A stretch of 64,000 nt of DNA, from contig NC_064765.1 in the NCBI RefSeq assembly GCF_011397635.1, forward strand, positions 2,292,501-2,356,500, read 5' to 3'. Within the stretch, counting starts at the first letter, position 1. Every line of letters starts with the position of its first letter. The notes below the pieces were generated by a model that searched no databases, was not told where the DNA came from, and saw only the letters and a list, made by a program, of their open reading frames with translations. The translations under genes were made by a program, and so were the position numbers. Positions 23,069 to 35,905 of this stretch are shown here, one piece after another. The stretch comes from Epinephelus fuscoguttatus. Taxonomy: Eukaryota > Chordata > Actinopteri > Perciformes > Serranidae.

Positions 23069-23479
23069 CAAATTCTGGAGAAACAGAATTACATCTTCAG
23101 GCTTTTTAAAACTATCGACAAGAGATATTTTACTTCAATATATAAATATATATTTCAACACTGTCCAAATTTTACAGGCTGATCTCACAAACCAAAAGTC
23201 GTACATATCCCACAAATTTTGAAAGGCTGCGACCACCACGCAGACGGTGGTAAACACAGTTCTGAGTGCTTGTAAAGACGCAGACATTTTAAGGTACGTC
23301 CTCACCTTGTTTCTCTTCCTAAACCTAATCTCAGTAACTTTACGTTAGTTACGTAACTGTGCGTTTAGGACGTAACGTAATTCTTGGGGTCTGGTAAGCT
23401 TGTTAGAAAATAGCACAGGTTTTAGGTGGGCGGGTCATAAAGTGACAAAGTAGCGTTCTGAGTAAGTTATTGATAACTT

Positions 23480-24459
23480 ACAGAAAGAATAATCAAATTT
23501 CCCTCCCCTCTGTCTGTCTCTCATACAGCAAGCCACTTTATCATCATCCAGTACCCTTGTGGTCTGTTTTTAGAAAAAAGATCTCCTTCCATTTTTATGC
23601 TGACGACACTCGGCTATATCTCCCGCTCAAACCTTGTGATCCACACAGTGTCAGCGTCCTCTTAAAATACATAGAGGATGTACAATTCTGCAAAAGCTTT
23701 CTCCAACTGAACCAGGATAAAACAGAGGTTTTAATCTTTGGCCCTGCTGTCAGTCTACTTCCAAAATCACTGCCCTCTGGTCTTGGTTATTAAATGTAAA
23801 ATCACATGTGAAAAATCTTGGTGTATTCTTTGATTCTGGTTTAAAATTTGCTAAACAAACAACTCTGTCGTCAGCACTGGCTTTTACCATCTGAGGTCAG
23901 TTGTAAAATGAAAACATTTCCTGCCCGTTAAAGAGCTCACGCTTTTATTTCTTCTCCATGTAGGAATCAGTCAGTCGGCCCTGTCCCACCTGCAGCTTGT
24001 TCAAAATGCTCACTGGTACCAGGACCAGAGACCATATCACCCTGGTACTGGCCTCTCTTTACTGGTTACCAGTGAAACACAGAATTGATTTTAAAATTAT
24101 TTTATTTGTTTTTAAGCACCTCATGGACACACATGTACCTGCATCTCTGAACTGCTCATCCCTTGTTCCACCTCCGCAGATCTGGTGACCAATCACTGCT
24201 CTCCGTTCCACATACGCAGTTAAAAGCTAAAGGTGATGGAGCATTTTCAGTTGTTGGTCCGGAGCAGTCTCACACTTACAGTCAGACAGTCCCCCTCTAT
24301 TTCTACGTTCATAACTCATCTTAAGACCCCTCTCTTTTCTTTAGCTTTTTAATTATCATGAGGATGTTTCATTTTGCTGTTTGTGCATCCTGTTTTTGTG
24401 CTACGATTTTGTCAAAATATTATTTGCTCTTATTAATTTTACTCACATTCTCCTGTTTA

Positions 24460-24508
<49 letters not shown>

Positions 24509-24600
24509 ATTGTTCCTGTGTTGTTGCTGTTTTATTTCTTTGTGAAGCACTTCACAATTTATCATGTGTTTGTAAACTGCTTATAGATGATAATAAACAC
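23480..24600 (+). mobile_element. 5'-truncated, frameshifted LINE (L2/CR1-like)
   Basis: The reverse-transcriptase catalytic region is readable at about 23590-23760: FYADDTRLYLPL, then LQLNQDKTEVLIFGP, the standard YADD box and downstream NxxKTE motif of L2/CR1-clade elements. After frameshifts, 23997-24188 gives LTGTRTRDHITLVLASLYWLPV, the conserved C-terminal block of the same proteins. A 3' UTR with a (TA)n tract and 'gataataaacact' closes the element. It is inactive: the 5' end is missing and the reading frame is broken. Confidence 0.85.
24462..24505. repeat. (AT)n microsatellite
   Basis: Uninterrupted AT run in the 3' part of the LINE remnant. Confidence 0.95.
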
Positions 24601-24605
24601 TTTAA

Positions 24606-25917
24606 AATGTCCTCATGTCTGCTTATAACTGTAAATTTATAATAAGTTCATAAACTGCTCTCAGGTGATAAATAGGGAAGGCTGACATAAAGATAATTTT
24701 TTCATTCATCACATTGTCAGTATTCATGTATCTGGTCATTTAAAACCCAATAAAGGCGAAGGTGGAGTTGGACTGCCTTTTAGTGTGTTTTGTGTTGTTC
24801 CTCCCTGCACTGTAACAACTTGGTCATTTTAAATGTGGAAACTGTTTGTCTGCATTGTGTCTGTGCTGTCCACTGTTCATCTGTGTTTCAGGTTTCTCCT
24901 TTGTATTTTAGATTGTGGTCTGTGTCTATTGTGAATTATATGTTGGGACTACAGATGGAAATGAGCAGTTATACCTAAATCAGGTGCAACCATCTCCTCA
25001 TTTCTTGTAAATGATTAATGCTATTGCACACTGTCCCTTGATAAACTAAATAAACTAAAACTAAAGTAAATAAAAGTTTAGTTAAAGAGACATAACTGTC
25101 TCTGAGTCATTAGAGCCTTTATTAGACAACATGAGTCTGTAGTTGTAATTCTTTTTTTGACACTTATTTCACTTATTAAAAATAAGAAGTCAGGTCTTGA
25201 TAAATGCTTAAATACAGTGTCTCTTGATGTACATATGGCTTTGGTCTGATATATATATATATTTCTATGTAGTGTGGGGCCAGATGGAGTGGACAGTCGG
25301 CCGCCCACCACCACCCCACACGACCTGCGTTAACAGTCTAACCTTTCAGCGGTGGTGAAAAGAAACCTGCTTTTAGTGGTCTGTGTGTTTACCAGTAAAG
25401 CAGCGGCCGCCCGTGGCTCCGACGCCCCAGCAGATTTGACATTTTAGTCTGCCTGAGTGAAAAGAAAGGTTACAGGTCGAAGAGGGGAAAAAAACAAGCC
25501 TCTAAAGCTCTTCATCATGATTGTGCTGCGGCACATAATTTATTCATTGACAATAGACCGTGTCTCCGAATGTCTGCCCCTGGGTCACGCTTCATTTTAG
25601 TATTCACTGTATTTATAGAGGTCTCCATCACAGGAGGAAAATACTCTGAATAACACACATCATTTATTTTTTTATCAGAGAATCAGGGAGTCCATTTAAG
25701 AGACAAATCTACTAGATTAATTCTCCTCGTACATTAATTAAAGATGGAGACACTGTCCTGCTGACAATAATGTGCTCAGAAGCTTTCAGGGGAGTAATTA
25801 TAATGTAAAATGTAAAATGACTGACTCTGAACACGTTAAAGTAAACTGACTGACACCACAAACCGTTCACAGCACTAACCTCTTATTTACTGTTTATTTA
25901 TTTTTCCTAAGCAGGGA
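24606..25917. other. Intergenic; 25380-25860 conserved-noncoding-like
   Basis: No gene was seen. 25380-25860 is unique, repeat-free and contains several TAATTA/ATTAAT-type homeodomain cores ('cattaattaaagatgg', 'gtaattataatg'). This is a look-alike of developmental enhancers only; conservation is untested. Confidence 0.3.
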
Positions 25918-26156
25918 AATTAAAGGAATAGGTTGCACCTTAAATGATCATTTGTATGTCAGTTACTCACCCTGTGTTACGATGAATTCATGAAGAAAAC
26001 TTTGTTTTTCTGACATGCCTCCACTGTGAAATAAGAACCTAAAAGCTGAGAAAATTCTTTATGAACTGAAGTCATCGGGGTCCACATTTAACACCAGCAC
26101 AACTCTATCAAAACAGCTGTTTACAGACTCTCACACGACTCATTCAGTATAATCCA

Positions 26157-26555
26157 AGTCTCATTTATCCAGTCGTATCCTCAGTTCTTCACAGACGGAC
26201 TGAAAGTCACACTTTACTCTGCTCTCTTCAAAGCCAGACTCCACTGACAAAAACAGTGCTGGTCTACTGCTGCTTCCATTAGTTAGTTAGTTTGTGTTAC
26301 TGTGTGACTTTGGTGTTGTGATGAGTTAACTCAGATTCACCAAAGTCACACAATGACACAAACTAACTAACAGGTCGAGGCAGCAGTAGACCAGCAGCTC
26401 CTGTGTTCAGTGAGGTAAAATTACTGTTTTTGTCAATGGAGTCTGGCTTTGAAGAGAGCAGAGATAAGTTTGAATTTTAGTTCAGTTTTAAAAAGGTTTT
26501 AGTGAAAATAGATGTGTTTGGGAAGTACTGAGCATACGACTGGATAAATGAGACT
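26157..26555. repeat. Inner long palindrome of the composite element
   Basis: The extreme arms are a perfect 22 bp inverted repeat (26157-26178 and 26534-26555). Interior arms also pair over 'tctcttcaaagccagactcc', 'tggtctactgctgc' and 'caaagtcacacaatgacaca'-type sequence. A related hairpin stands alone at 51617-51876, which shows that this is an independent mobile unit. Confidence 0.85.
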
Positions 26556-26909
26556 TCAGCACATTTTACACTGCCTGTTCAAGGCAGGGATATCGCGCCG
26601 TTATGCCACTTCACATTTGTAAGGTTGGATCGTGGAATCAGAGGGCAGAGTTGTCTTGCTTCTGAACCAGAAACGGAGGAGGTAACAGTGCCAAAACTGT
26701 GTCTTTATAAACAGGACAGCATCATAGGTGGCAAGGCGGTGACATTTTGATGACATGCTATGTGTGCGATCTGCTGCAGGAGATTTCAAAGGCAGCTGGC
26801 AGGTGGCGAACTCAAAGAAAAAGAACAGCAGCAAAAAATGTCCACAAATTCATGAGCTCCAGAGGATGAGATCAGCTGCCATATAACAGCGATGGCAAAT
26901 GATAGTTAT

Positions 26910-27151
26910 CAGGGCCGTCGCAACTGGACAGGCAAACTAGGCAATTGCCTAGGGCCCTGAGCTGGAAGGGGGCCCCAAGAGACGGCTGACATTGGTCCAT
27001 ATCAATGATTAAAAATAGTTTTGTGCAAGCAAAAGAAATCATTCAGGAACACGTTGTGCAAGTACAGATTTCAACCAGTAGCAGAAACTAAAGGCAAATC
27101 CTGCCAGGTGCCTCTTGCCTGGGGCCCCCAGAGTGTCTTGAAACAGCCCTG
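26910..27151. mobile_element. hAT-type MITE (CAGGGC...GCCCTG) with 8 bp target duplication
   Basis: A 242 bp element starting CAGGGCCGTCGCAAC and ending GTTTCAAG-like inverted sequence ...AAACAGCCCTG. The flanks are ATAGTTAT on the left and ATTGTTAT on the right, an 8 bp target duplication with one mismatch, as expected for hAT. The inverted R1 copy at about 61250-61275 has the empty site ('aatgattgttattgaca'), which confirms the insertion boundaries. Confidence 0.88.
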
Positions 27152-27684
27152 ATTGTTATTGACCAGTTATGCCATTGGTATTGTTTATAAAGTACTGCAG
27201 ATGTTCTGTTACATGTCACACCTCTTTGATTCCATAATGCTGTCTAAAATCACACACTGGAGCAACATGATGCTGCTTTTGTTTGATTGTGTGTAAAAAT
27301 ACAAAGGCAGTGTAAAGAAGGGACTTTGTTGCGGCTCTATAGCGCCATCTCTGTACAAAAAAAGCTTTGGATTATACTCCATGAGTTGTGTTACAGTTTG
27401 TAAACAGATGTTTTGACATAGTTTTGCTTTTGTTAAACGTGGACCCCTGTGACTTCAATTTATTAAGAGTTTTCTCCTGAATCAAATTCTTCATTCACGG
27501 TGGAGGCGTGTGAGAAAAGCCAAGTTTTCTTCATGAATTCAGCGTAACACGAGGTGAGTAACTGACACACAGATGATCAGTCGAGGGTTGAAGTCTTCCT
27601 TTAAAGAGTCGTAGCAGGAGAGAGGTACAAAAAGAGGTTGAATGGTTCATAGAAAAAAGATAGATTAACATTACATTTATATAA

Positions 27685-28000
27685 GGGATCGATACAGCAT
27701 AACATGGCAATATTGTATTGATACATGGACTCCAAGGATAGATATCGTTGTTATATAAATTATTGATTTTATAAATACAAATTAAACTTCTGTTAGCCTA
27801 CTAGAATAATATAATTAATATCTTTTTCAGTCCACTAGATACAGTTTGCTGCAATAACAATGAGTGAAGTCAGATGAACAGAATTTATCTCATTAGATAA
27901 AACCGATGTTGACAAAGTGTTCCTTTGGGAACAAAACACATCCCAAAATCTAAAATCTCAAAAATATTGTATCATGACTGACTATTATGATGATATCATG
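27685..28000 (+). mobile_element. Dispersed repeat R3, copy 1
   Basis: Shares with 56880-57290 the blocks 'cacaaatacaaattaaacttc', 'gtagcctactagaataatat', 'ttttcagtccactagataca' and 'cagatgttgacaaagt'. The edges are rich in 'tatcg/atattgtat' and resemble a teleost MITE with TATCGATA-type termini. Confidence 0.75.
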
Positions 28001-28785
28001 TTGTGGTAATTCTCTATTTATACACAGCAAACACTCTTGTATATGTAAAAAAACATGTGTGTCGTTCAAACGGTCCATAAAAATACAGTTTGTAGAGATA
28101 AAATATGTGTTCACACACACACGGCTGCAGACTAACACTCCTATAACCAGGATAAAACCTAATCAGAGGCTTTACAGTAAAGTTTTCAGCCTGCTTTTAA
28201 CAGAGGTTAGTGTTGAGGCACATCTTGTGTCGTCTGGCAGCCGACTGCAACAACTCTGAGGTTTAAAAGCAGCTTCACCAGCTTTTCATTTAATCCTTAA
28301 AAAAAAGCATCTAAAGGACGTGACAGACTCTGGCTCATAACGACCAGGCCATTTATAGCTTTATAGACGAGCAGCAGTGGGACAGTAAAGATCACCACCC
28401 CCCCCTCCGTATGGCTGTCTGATGGACTCCTCAGTTCAGGTCCAAACGCACTAAAACAGGAAGTTGTTTATTCAGTTTAATGTGTCAGCATGCTGAGGAC
28501 ATTATTATATGGGACAAGACTGATCAAACTGATTCTACATCTTCATTTCACTGTATGCGAATATAACGCTCTGCAAATTCAGGTTTTTTGTACATGTACA
28601 TTTTATGTTTCTGATAGGTTACATTTGAATATTATTATTTAGCGGATAAGTTGAAACCATAGAAATGCACTGATGGTAGAATGGACATTACTATTCAAAT
28701 CAATGTAGCAGGATGTTCAGAGTAATCTCTCAAGACAGATTCTGCAGTTTACATTGTAGAATCTGTCGGCAGCCCTGTGTGAAAG
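28001..28785. other. Intergenic, nothing recognised
   Basis: No gene or clear repeat. A short ORF at 27987-28259 has no recognisable domain. Confidence 0.35.
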
Positions 28786-29240
28786 ACGACTAGAGAGGGG
28801 GGCGGGGCTTTGAGTTTGAACGATGCTGCGCTTTAGCCAATCACAATGGAGGGGGCGTGACCAAGACGTGCAGGTGTTCCCAGGAAATGTGTACCTACAG
28901 AAACAGCAAGCTCCGCGTCCATAGAGACCGCTCCACCCAAAACGCCGTCTCGTCAACGTGAAAAAAAATATTTTTTCCAGCGGATGTCTTAGTTACAACA
29001 TGATTGAACTAACTGGAGTAGTTTCATGTCGTATCCGACAACGGGAGGCTTTTAACAGATGACGTCCTGATGTTAGCTTTGCTGCTGCTGTTAGCTGTCC
29101 CTGTCAGCTGCAGCCACTGATGCTTTCTAGACATCGTGATTTCACAAAACTGAATAAATACCACACATAGCAACACAAAACTGCTTTGCTAGCTCAATCA
29201 TGTTGTAACTAAGATATCCGCTGGAAAAAATATTTTATTC
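28786..29240. mobile_element. Foldback MITE with long arms
   Basis: The left arm at 28968-29006 ('tttttccagcggatgtct', 'tagttacaacatgattga') is complemented by 29195-29234 ('tcaatcatgttgtaacta', 'agatatccgctggaaaaaat'). About 40 bp can pair around a 190 bp loop. The preceding GC-rich, CCAAT-containing part (28795-28880) may belong to the same unit. Confidence 0.75.
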
Positions 29241-32200
29241 ACGGACCGTTTATTGAGTTATTGCCTTATTTTTATACAGTCTATGGTTATAGACAACGCT
29301 AACGGCTAATGTTAAGAGCTAACGGTTAGCCCGGCTAATCTACGATAACCATGTTATTTACAAAACGTGCACACAGAAATAGTAATGTTTGTTCAGTCAT
29401 TGTGTTTATAGACTTTACAAACATCAGATTAGTCTACACGGTGATACAGTGACGTGAATAATGTGATATATAGCTAAACTCTGCTGGTTTTATACCCGAA
29501 GTATTTGTAAACAACACAGTGATCCCCTGGGGGCACCACCGGAAGTGAAGGGCGTGAGCGATCGCCGAGGCCCCTGCACTTCCATTAGTCAAAAAACTCC
29601 GGGCTGTGCCTCCAGAGGTAAAGGAAGAAAAAAAAAGTGTTTTGTTTTGTTGGTATTTTTTACCGATGGATTTCCACATTGTGTTCAGAGTAGCTGCTGT
29701 GTGTACCGTTGCCATAGCAGCTGTAGTTGCCAGCTAACTTCCGTATACAAACTGCCAAACAAACTGACTGAGCTGAGGTTTTGCAGTAACGACCTAGCGA
29801 GCGGTGGACGTTACTTTTTAAATAAGTAATCTGAAATTTACTAACTGTTTATTTCCCTGTGTCTTTAGTTGCCATTAAAGAAGTATTTCGGCGCTGGAAA
29901 GAAAGATGGTATTTCCATTACACTCGGCTGTCTGTGGCGCTACATGACCACAGCAAACAGAGAAAAGGGTCTGTGACATTTGCTTTACCTCAAGAGGTAG
30001 AAAACCTACAACTACCAGAATGCACTGCACCACACTGGAGCAATTAACGCTCCTGCTGGTAGGTGACGTAGTGTGAACTCATCAATTTATCAAAATGGCG
30101 ACTGGCTGTAAACAAACTATCTCGTATTACAGTCAAACAGGAAGCTGAATATGTTTTTGAATAAATTCGAGGAGAGAAAAAAGCAACTCAGGAACAGAAC
30201 CTCAGTTTATATTTGATCAGCGCTGCTTAGTTTTACTTTTTGATCTTATTCACAGCTTCTGTTTTCACTGTGCAGGAAACAGTATGGAGTCCACTTCCTG
30301 TTCAAGAACTCTCGCTGTTACACCCAAACAGGGCACTGAAATATGTTTCTGAAAACATTTTATCACTTAATGAGAGTTTGGTCAGAGTTTGCGAGAGAGA
30401 CAGAGACAGAGACAGAGAGAGAGGCGGGTCTGTCTGTTGATCTACTGCTATACTCTGTGTGTCTATCTCTAGTTCCAGGAACAGACCCAGGGCTCAAAAC
30501 AGCTGGATGATGCATTTTAGGTCCTGGGCTCTGCTTGTTAGACATGTTTCCAGACGGTTTTATCCTGCTGAGGAGAGAGAAAACCATGGCTGAACGAAGT
30601 TCATTACAGCTGAGGCGTTCAGCTGTGCTCTGTTGGAAGAATGTGAGTCGCCTCTTTCTTGGCCGTTGATTGAAAGATTTGAATTTTTAAATTTTTTAAA
30701 TTTTTAAAGATTCACCTATATATTGAGAAATATCGCCTCTGAGTTTATTGGTATTTGGGAAATGTTTTGGGGATCTGTAAAAAGACAGGCATCAAATCAC
30801 ACTTCTTTGTCCTTCTGCTGATTGAACCTGACCGTTTTCATTTCATGTGAGTTCAGATCTTGGTTTAAGTTCATCGGTTCGGTCTTCTTTAGAGACAACT
30901 GACCCTTAACCAACATATGAAGAAGCTCGGCTGTATGAATGATGGATGAGACGGCTTTTATTGATATATTTAACTACAAGCACGCAGCAGGAGGCTCCTC
31001 CTCCTCTGTGAAGCCTACATGTAAAGAAGAAAATGGACCTTCAGGACTCCGTCCCCTGAAGGCAGTTTAATTCCCTTTCACCAGCATTATGTTGAACATC
31101 ATGGCTGCGTTACATAACAGGCTTCATTAGTGCTTGTCAGGCTCTGATACCTGCTGTGGGCGTACCCTTCATGAGATGGTGGGGGATGTTTGGTGAGCGC
31201 TATCTTCCAGGGATGGATGAGTATCAGTAAAGAGATGTGTCTCAGATCGCTCCGGGTTATGAGAACGAGTCTCGACCTCGATTAGATTCTTGGCTGAGTG
31301 CATGAAGGTTGTGTCTGCCTGAACCACTAAGTGCCTATGATCTAGCTCACACATGCACCAACACCATCAGGGTTAAAGGTCAGATCTCTATGGGGGTTCA
31401 ACCTATAAATACTGCAGTAAACAAACAGCAGCAGAGAAATGTAAAGACAAACACAGTCACACACTGACATCAAGGAAACCACGTTTATAGTTAAGACTAT
31501 GGATTCTTCTGGAAGACTAATTCCCCTGAATAAAAATACCTCATGAAGGCCGGGGCCAACACGAAGCCTCCATGTCACCAGAGGCAGCTTTTCAATTTGT
31601 TTTATCAATGGAGAACTGACGTGCACAGGGCAGAACATCAGTGTTAGCATGAGGTAACGACTGGTCAATGAGAGCAGACCTGGACAGGCAGCTTAAGTTT
31701 CCCACAAGCATCATCGCCACATTCAGACATGACATCGTCCTGTGCTTGGAAACTGATAAGCAGGTCTTGCTTGAGCTGATGGCCCCAAGAGAAGATGGAC
31801 GACAGGAGGCATATGAACAGAGAAAGTCGCAGTAAGAAAAAATCTACTAAAAACGCTAGAGAACAACAACCAGTGGAAGATGGCTGCTGCGGGCTTGTGA
31901 GCCTCTCAACCAGGGTCACGTCGCCAAAGGTCAAGAAACCCCAAAAGATGATGGAGAGACAGGAGCTGGGAGAACCAAGAAGCAATGAAGTGGAACCACC
32001 TGAAACCATACAGTGCTTTACCACCTAACCTGTTTGGTTCGGTTAAAACGAACTCAGGTCCGTTTGTTAGTACGGTTCATTTGTGGTTTGAAAGAAAACG
32101 AACCAACCACAGGAGTTTTAGAGATTTTAGCAGCAGCTAAACCAAAAATAAATCCATCTGCTGATTCTGAAATCTGTCTGAGTATCTTCCCTGATTAAAA

Positions 32201-34236
32201 AGCTGTTCAAACTGCCATCATTGTATCGACTCAGTGTTCTTTGTCTGTTATTAAGTCCATTAATAAGTGTGTGACAGTGATCCCGCTTATTATTATTCAT
32301 AAAACCTTCAGAGCTGAAGCCTCAGACACCCACTGAGGATCTGAATCCATCCTCCACTAAATCCTGAGCTGTAATATTAGCGTGGAGCTCCATGAGAATC
32401 TTCCATGTCAGTATTTTCTTAGCAGCGCGCTGTAGTTTTGGAGCTAAAGGCCTCTGAAAGAGCACAGTCCTGCTCTTTTATTGAGACGTACATGGTGTTT
32501 TTTCTCCTCACTCAACCGTGATGGATTGTTAAAGTTGCCTCGGGCTCTGGCTGTGGCTTTATTTGTATCCTCCTCCCTGCAAAGGAAGGATTGCCCTGCG
32601 AGATATGAAAAGGTTTGAAGCAGACTGGAGTCAAAACAGGACTCGCTAATAGTTTCAGCATTTGTCCTGAGCTGCGTGAAGAGATACAGAGCAGGGATTT
32701 TACTGCAGGAAGATGCGTTACTGCTGTTTATTAGTTTTCTGTTCTGATCTTCACATTCTGTAATATGTTGCTGCTCGTATCAAACACTCCTCCGTCTGTC
32801 GGTTTATCAGGTGAGATCCAGTTATTAAAGGTTTCAGGGTCAGAGTGAGTTTACCTGACGAGTCAGATACATTTTAGACGTTTTAATCACTTACAGACAA
32901 AAAAAAAGTCTATAACCTGTCGTCTCGTCCGCTCTGATGTCTAGACTGCAGGACAAGTATGAGCTGTGCTTTCATCAAATATCTCAAAAGCAGCAATCAT
33001 CAACATCTCTGAACAGCCGATTTAACACAACAGTGATTCAACATGTATCCGGTTTGCTTTTCTAAACAGCCACAAGAGCACAAGAGCGCCACAAGAGCGC
33101 GCCGAAACAACCAAAAGAAATGCAGGGAAGGAGACGGCACAGACGATCACCCACACAGTTTGACTGACAGGTGATCTCTGGGAAGTGCACGGAAGAGAAA
33201 CCACAGTAATCCAGTTTTTGGGGGATTTTTTTTCTTGTTTTGAAGTTGAAAACCTAAAAGTCCAGCGTGTATGATTTAGGGGAACGCCATCTAGACAGCA
33301 CCCTCAAAATGGCAGTAAGTTGTGAACTAGAAACACAGGGCCCCCAACCATCACCTGCAAAATTTCAGTTGAAAAGACAAAAATAACCAACCAGAGAGAG
33401 ACTCAAAATCACCACAAAAAGATGCAAAGGAACTGCACAGACACACAAAGTGAGCTGAATGGAACGGCTGGACAAAGAGACAAAAACAACCTGAGATCAT
33501 AATGCCCCCGGCCACGGCTCTTGCCGCTGCAGAGGCATAAAAAATTCTGTAAAATGCAAACCATATAAGTAGATCTTCTGGGCCCAGTTGTTCAAAAACA
33601 TCCGATGTTTTCCCGTCGAGGATCAGCTGATCCATTTTACTTTTGTGTCAGTTTTTCAAAGCAACATCAGACTGAATCAATCTGATCCAGATACTTCTCA
33701 AGGTGACCAGAGCTCTCAAAGAGACTCCACATCACAGTGTAGTCAGTCTGCCAACAAACACACTGCAGTTACCACTTATCGCCAGAGGGGCCGCCAGAGA
33801 GACAGAAACAGAGATCCATTATGACTTTAAATCATTAATGTTTTATGTTATTGACAGATATGTGGGGGACAACATCCTCTGTTTTTAACTTTGCCGTACT
33901 GAAAGACACCAAAGTCTGCTTTATCTACTTGATCACTGTATCTGTTAAACACATCAACTGCAGAATATAAATAAACGTATTTATTTACGACCAGTTTAAA
34001 AGTTTTACTACATTTTTTTCCTGCTGGGATCATGATGATCCTGATTTTGTGGATCAGAGGCTCTGAACATCACACACTGAAGGTTTGATCCTAAACAAAA
34101 CAAAGACTGGATTACATGATCTCATCTGATTTCAGAATGCTTTGTAGATCTGGTCCAACCCGTCAGCAGAAATCTGATCAGATCACTTCTGGGCCCTGAT
34201 GACAGCTCATAACAGCTCATGGATTTAACTTTTGAA
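29241..34236. other. Repeat-scarred intergenic region without recognisable gene
   Basis: 29280-30130 has transposon character ('gctaacggctaatgtt' patches, 'caaaatggcgactgg', 'ctaccagaatgcactgcacc'). 32000-32110 carries 'ttggttcggttaaaacgaac', related to the transposon at 20.4-21.1 kb. 32280-32760 is unique and enhancer-like. Opposing short ORFs at 31342-32028 show no domain. Confidence 0.35.
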
Positions 34237-34696
34237 ACCTGAAAACATTGGTTTGATTTCTTTCATAAACATTGGAAGAAGGCAGCGAGCAACGGAAGAA
34301 GAAATGACCCAAAAAATTAGCAAGAAATAGGTAAAAAGAGAGAATTTAAAACAAACAAAAAAATCATAAAAAAGTTCAAAACAAACAAGGAAATGACCAA
34401 GGAAAAAAGTTCTTAAAAATTTTAATTATTAATTTAATGTATTTATTCAATTATTTAAACAATTTAATATTATTTTAAATATCTAATAATAATTATTATA
34501 AATATATTTTTTCCCTAGCCTTTTGTCTTTTTTCTCAAGTTTTAACAAAAATAATTTTCTTACATTTTTTTTTATTTTTTTCATTTTCAATTTGTGGGAC
34601 ATTTCTTTCCAACTTGCTCGCTGCCTTTTATCCCATCTTTTTTTTTTTTTTTTTCAAAGAAATCACACCAATTTGCCTGGACTTCAAAAGGTTTAA
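34237..34696. mobile_element. Foldback MITE, 'aaacctgaaaacattggtttgatttctttc' family
   Basis: The left arm, 'tttgaaacctgaaaacattgg..gatttcttt..ggcagcgagcaa', is matched by the reverse complement of the right end (34600-34696, '..ttgctcgctgcctttt..caaagaaatcacaccaatttg..tcaaaaggtt'). The centre is very AT-rich. A related copy begins at 37183. Confidence 0.8.
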
Positions 34697-35774
34697 TTAC
34701 TTGTGAAAGGCGTCTGAAAGCAGCACAAGAAAAGTAAAGTCACTCCAGGTTAAACAGAGCTGCTCTGATCACCCAGTGAAGAAGTGCTTTGTATAAGAAA
34801 GCCAAAACTTAAATCACAGGCTGAAGCATGAACTGAGGCGTTGAATCAACACACATGTTCTCTGAGGTGTTTCATCTCTGTCTCACTGAGCCTCCTCTCA
34901 GATCACAAACAGCAGCAGCTCAACTCAGCTGTTAACAAACCAAATGTTTTCCACAAAGACGACTCTGATCGTGATTCAGCAAAGATGATTTTTCCCTCTT
35001 TGCATAATAAATCTGATAGAGATGTGTTTTGACTTGAGGCGAAACATTTAACATGAATAAAGCCATAAAAGATGAAGTGTTTACTGACACACTGACGGGA
35101 TGAAACAAAGCTGAGCGCTCAAACATATTCAGCTCCTGTTTAACAGAGCTGCAGTATAATGAACTAACATTCTGCCTGATGCCATTATCCATCCCATAAT
35201 CCTCCACTAATTCAGATCACTGGGATCCTCTTCATGTCGTTAACTCACTTCTTACATTGAATAAGATTATTGTCACGCACAAGACGGATCTGATGTTCAT
35301 ACACATCACTGCAGGCTCGTTTCACAAAGGGAAATGTTTATTAATAAAAAATACAAAGTGTGTAACATCACGTCACAGCGGACTCCTCCTGACTCAGTGG
35401 GTCAGTGGCGCCATCTTGTGTTGAGAGCTGAGCACTGACTCATGAGTTCACTCAGTCATGTTCCTGCCCTGCTGCAGTAACTTGTGTCTTACACATAATT
35501 TAAAGTAATAACTCTCATATTGTTATTATTCAGCACATGCTGAGACTGTAGCAGACGTATTTATGGCCTCATATATTGTTTGACCCTTTCACACATACAG
35601 TTACACTTCTCCCTGCGTGGGATCAATAAAATTTATCTTATCTTGTTTCCATTGGAAAGTCTTTAATGATAAACTTCAACAAGAACACAGTGAACACACG
35701 ACAGTTAAAATCTGCGCTGCAAACTAAAATAAATATGTCTATAAGTATAGTAATAAAAACACAAATCACATCAG
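34697..35774. other. Intergenic, nothing recognised
   Basis: Unique-looking sequence. 35540-35645 ends in a 'tcaataaaatttatcttatctt' repeat-type tail. No gene. Confidence 0.35.
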
Positions 35775-35905
35775 CAGAGGTGAAAAATAACTAAGTATAT
35801 TTACTCAATATTGTACTGAAATTTGAGGTACTTTACTTGAGTATTTTGATTTTATGCTTCTGTATACTTATACTCCACATTTCTGTGGTTAATTTGCAGA
35901 TAATA
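35775..35905 (+). mobile_element. hAT-type MITE fragment (CAGAGGTGAAAAATAACTAAG)
   Basis: Begins CAGAGGTGAAAAATAACTAA and continues 'gaggtactttacttgagta' and 'tatacttatactccac', the hallmark of a very common teleost hAT-derived MITE. Only the left part is clear. Confidence 0.75.

Larger units (their letters stand above)
25918..27606. mobile_element. Composite foldback transposon with nested insertions
   Basis: The outer arms are about 240 bp inverted repeats. The left arm (25920-26158) begins TTAAAGGAATAGGTTGCACC. The right arm (27362-27606), reverse-complemented, begins TTAAAGGAAGACTTCAACCC, and the two share 'gtcagttactcacc', 'gaattcatgaagaaaac', 'gtccac.tttaaca' and 'ctgtttaca.act'. Between them lie a second palindrome (26157-26555), dispersed repeat R1 (26565-27360) and, inside R1, a hAT MITE. 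No coding sequence is present. Confidence 0.85.

Noticed and set aside
29530..30050. Possible promoter and exons (ETS-like CCGGAAGTG, short open frames)
   Set aside because: Surrounded by MITE-type sequence and no exon chain with a protein signature could be built.
31342..32028. Overlapping 77-119 residue open frames on both strands
   Set aside because: No recognisable domain, no splice context, and both strands equally open; consistent with chance.
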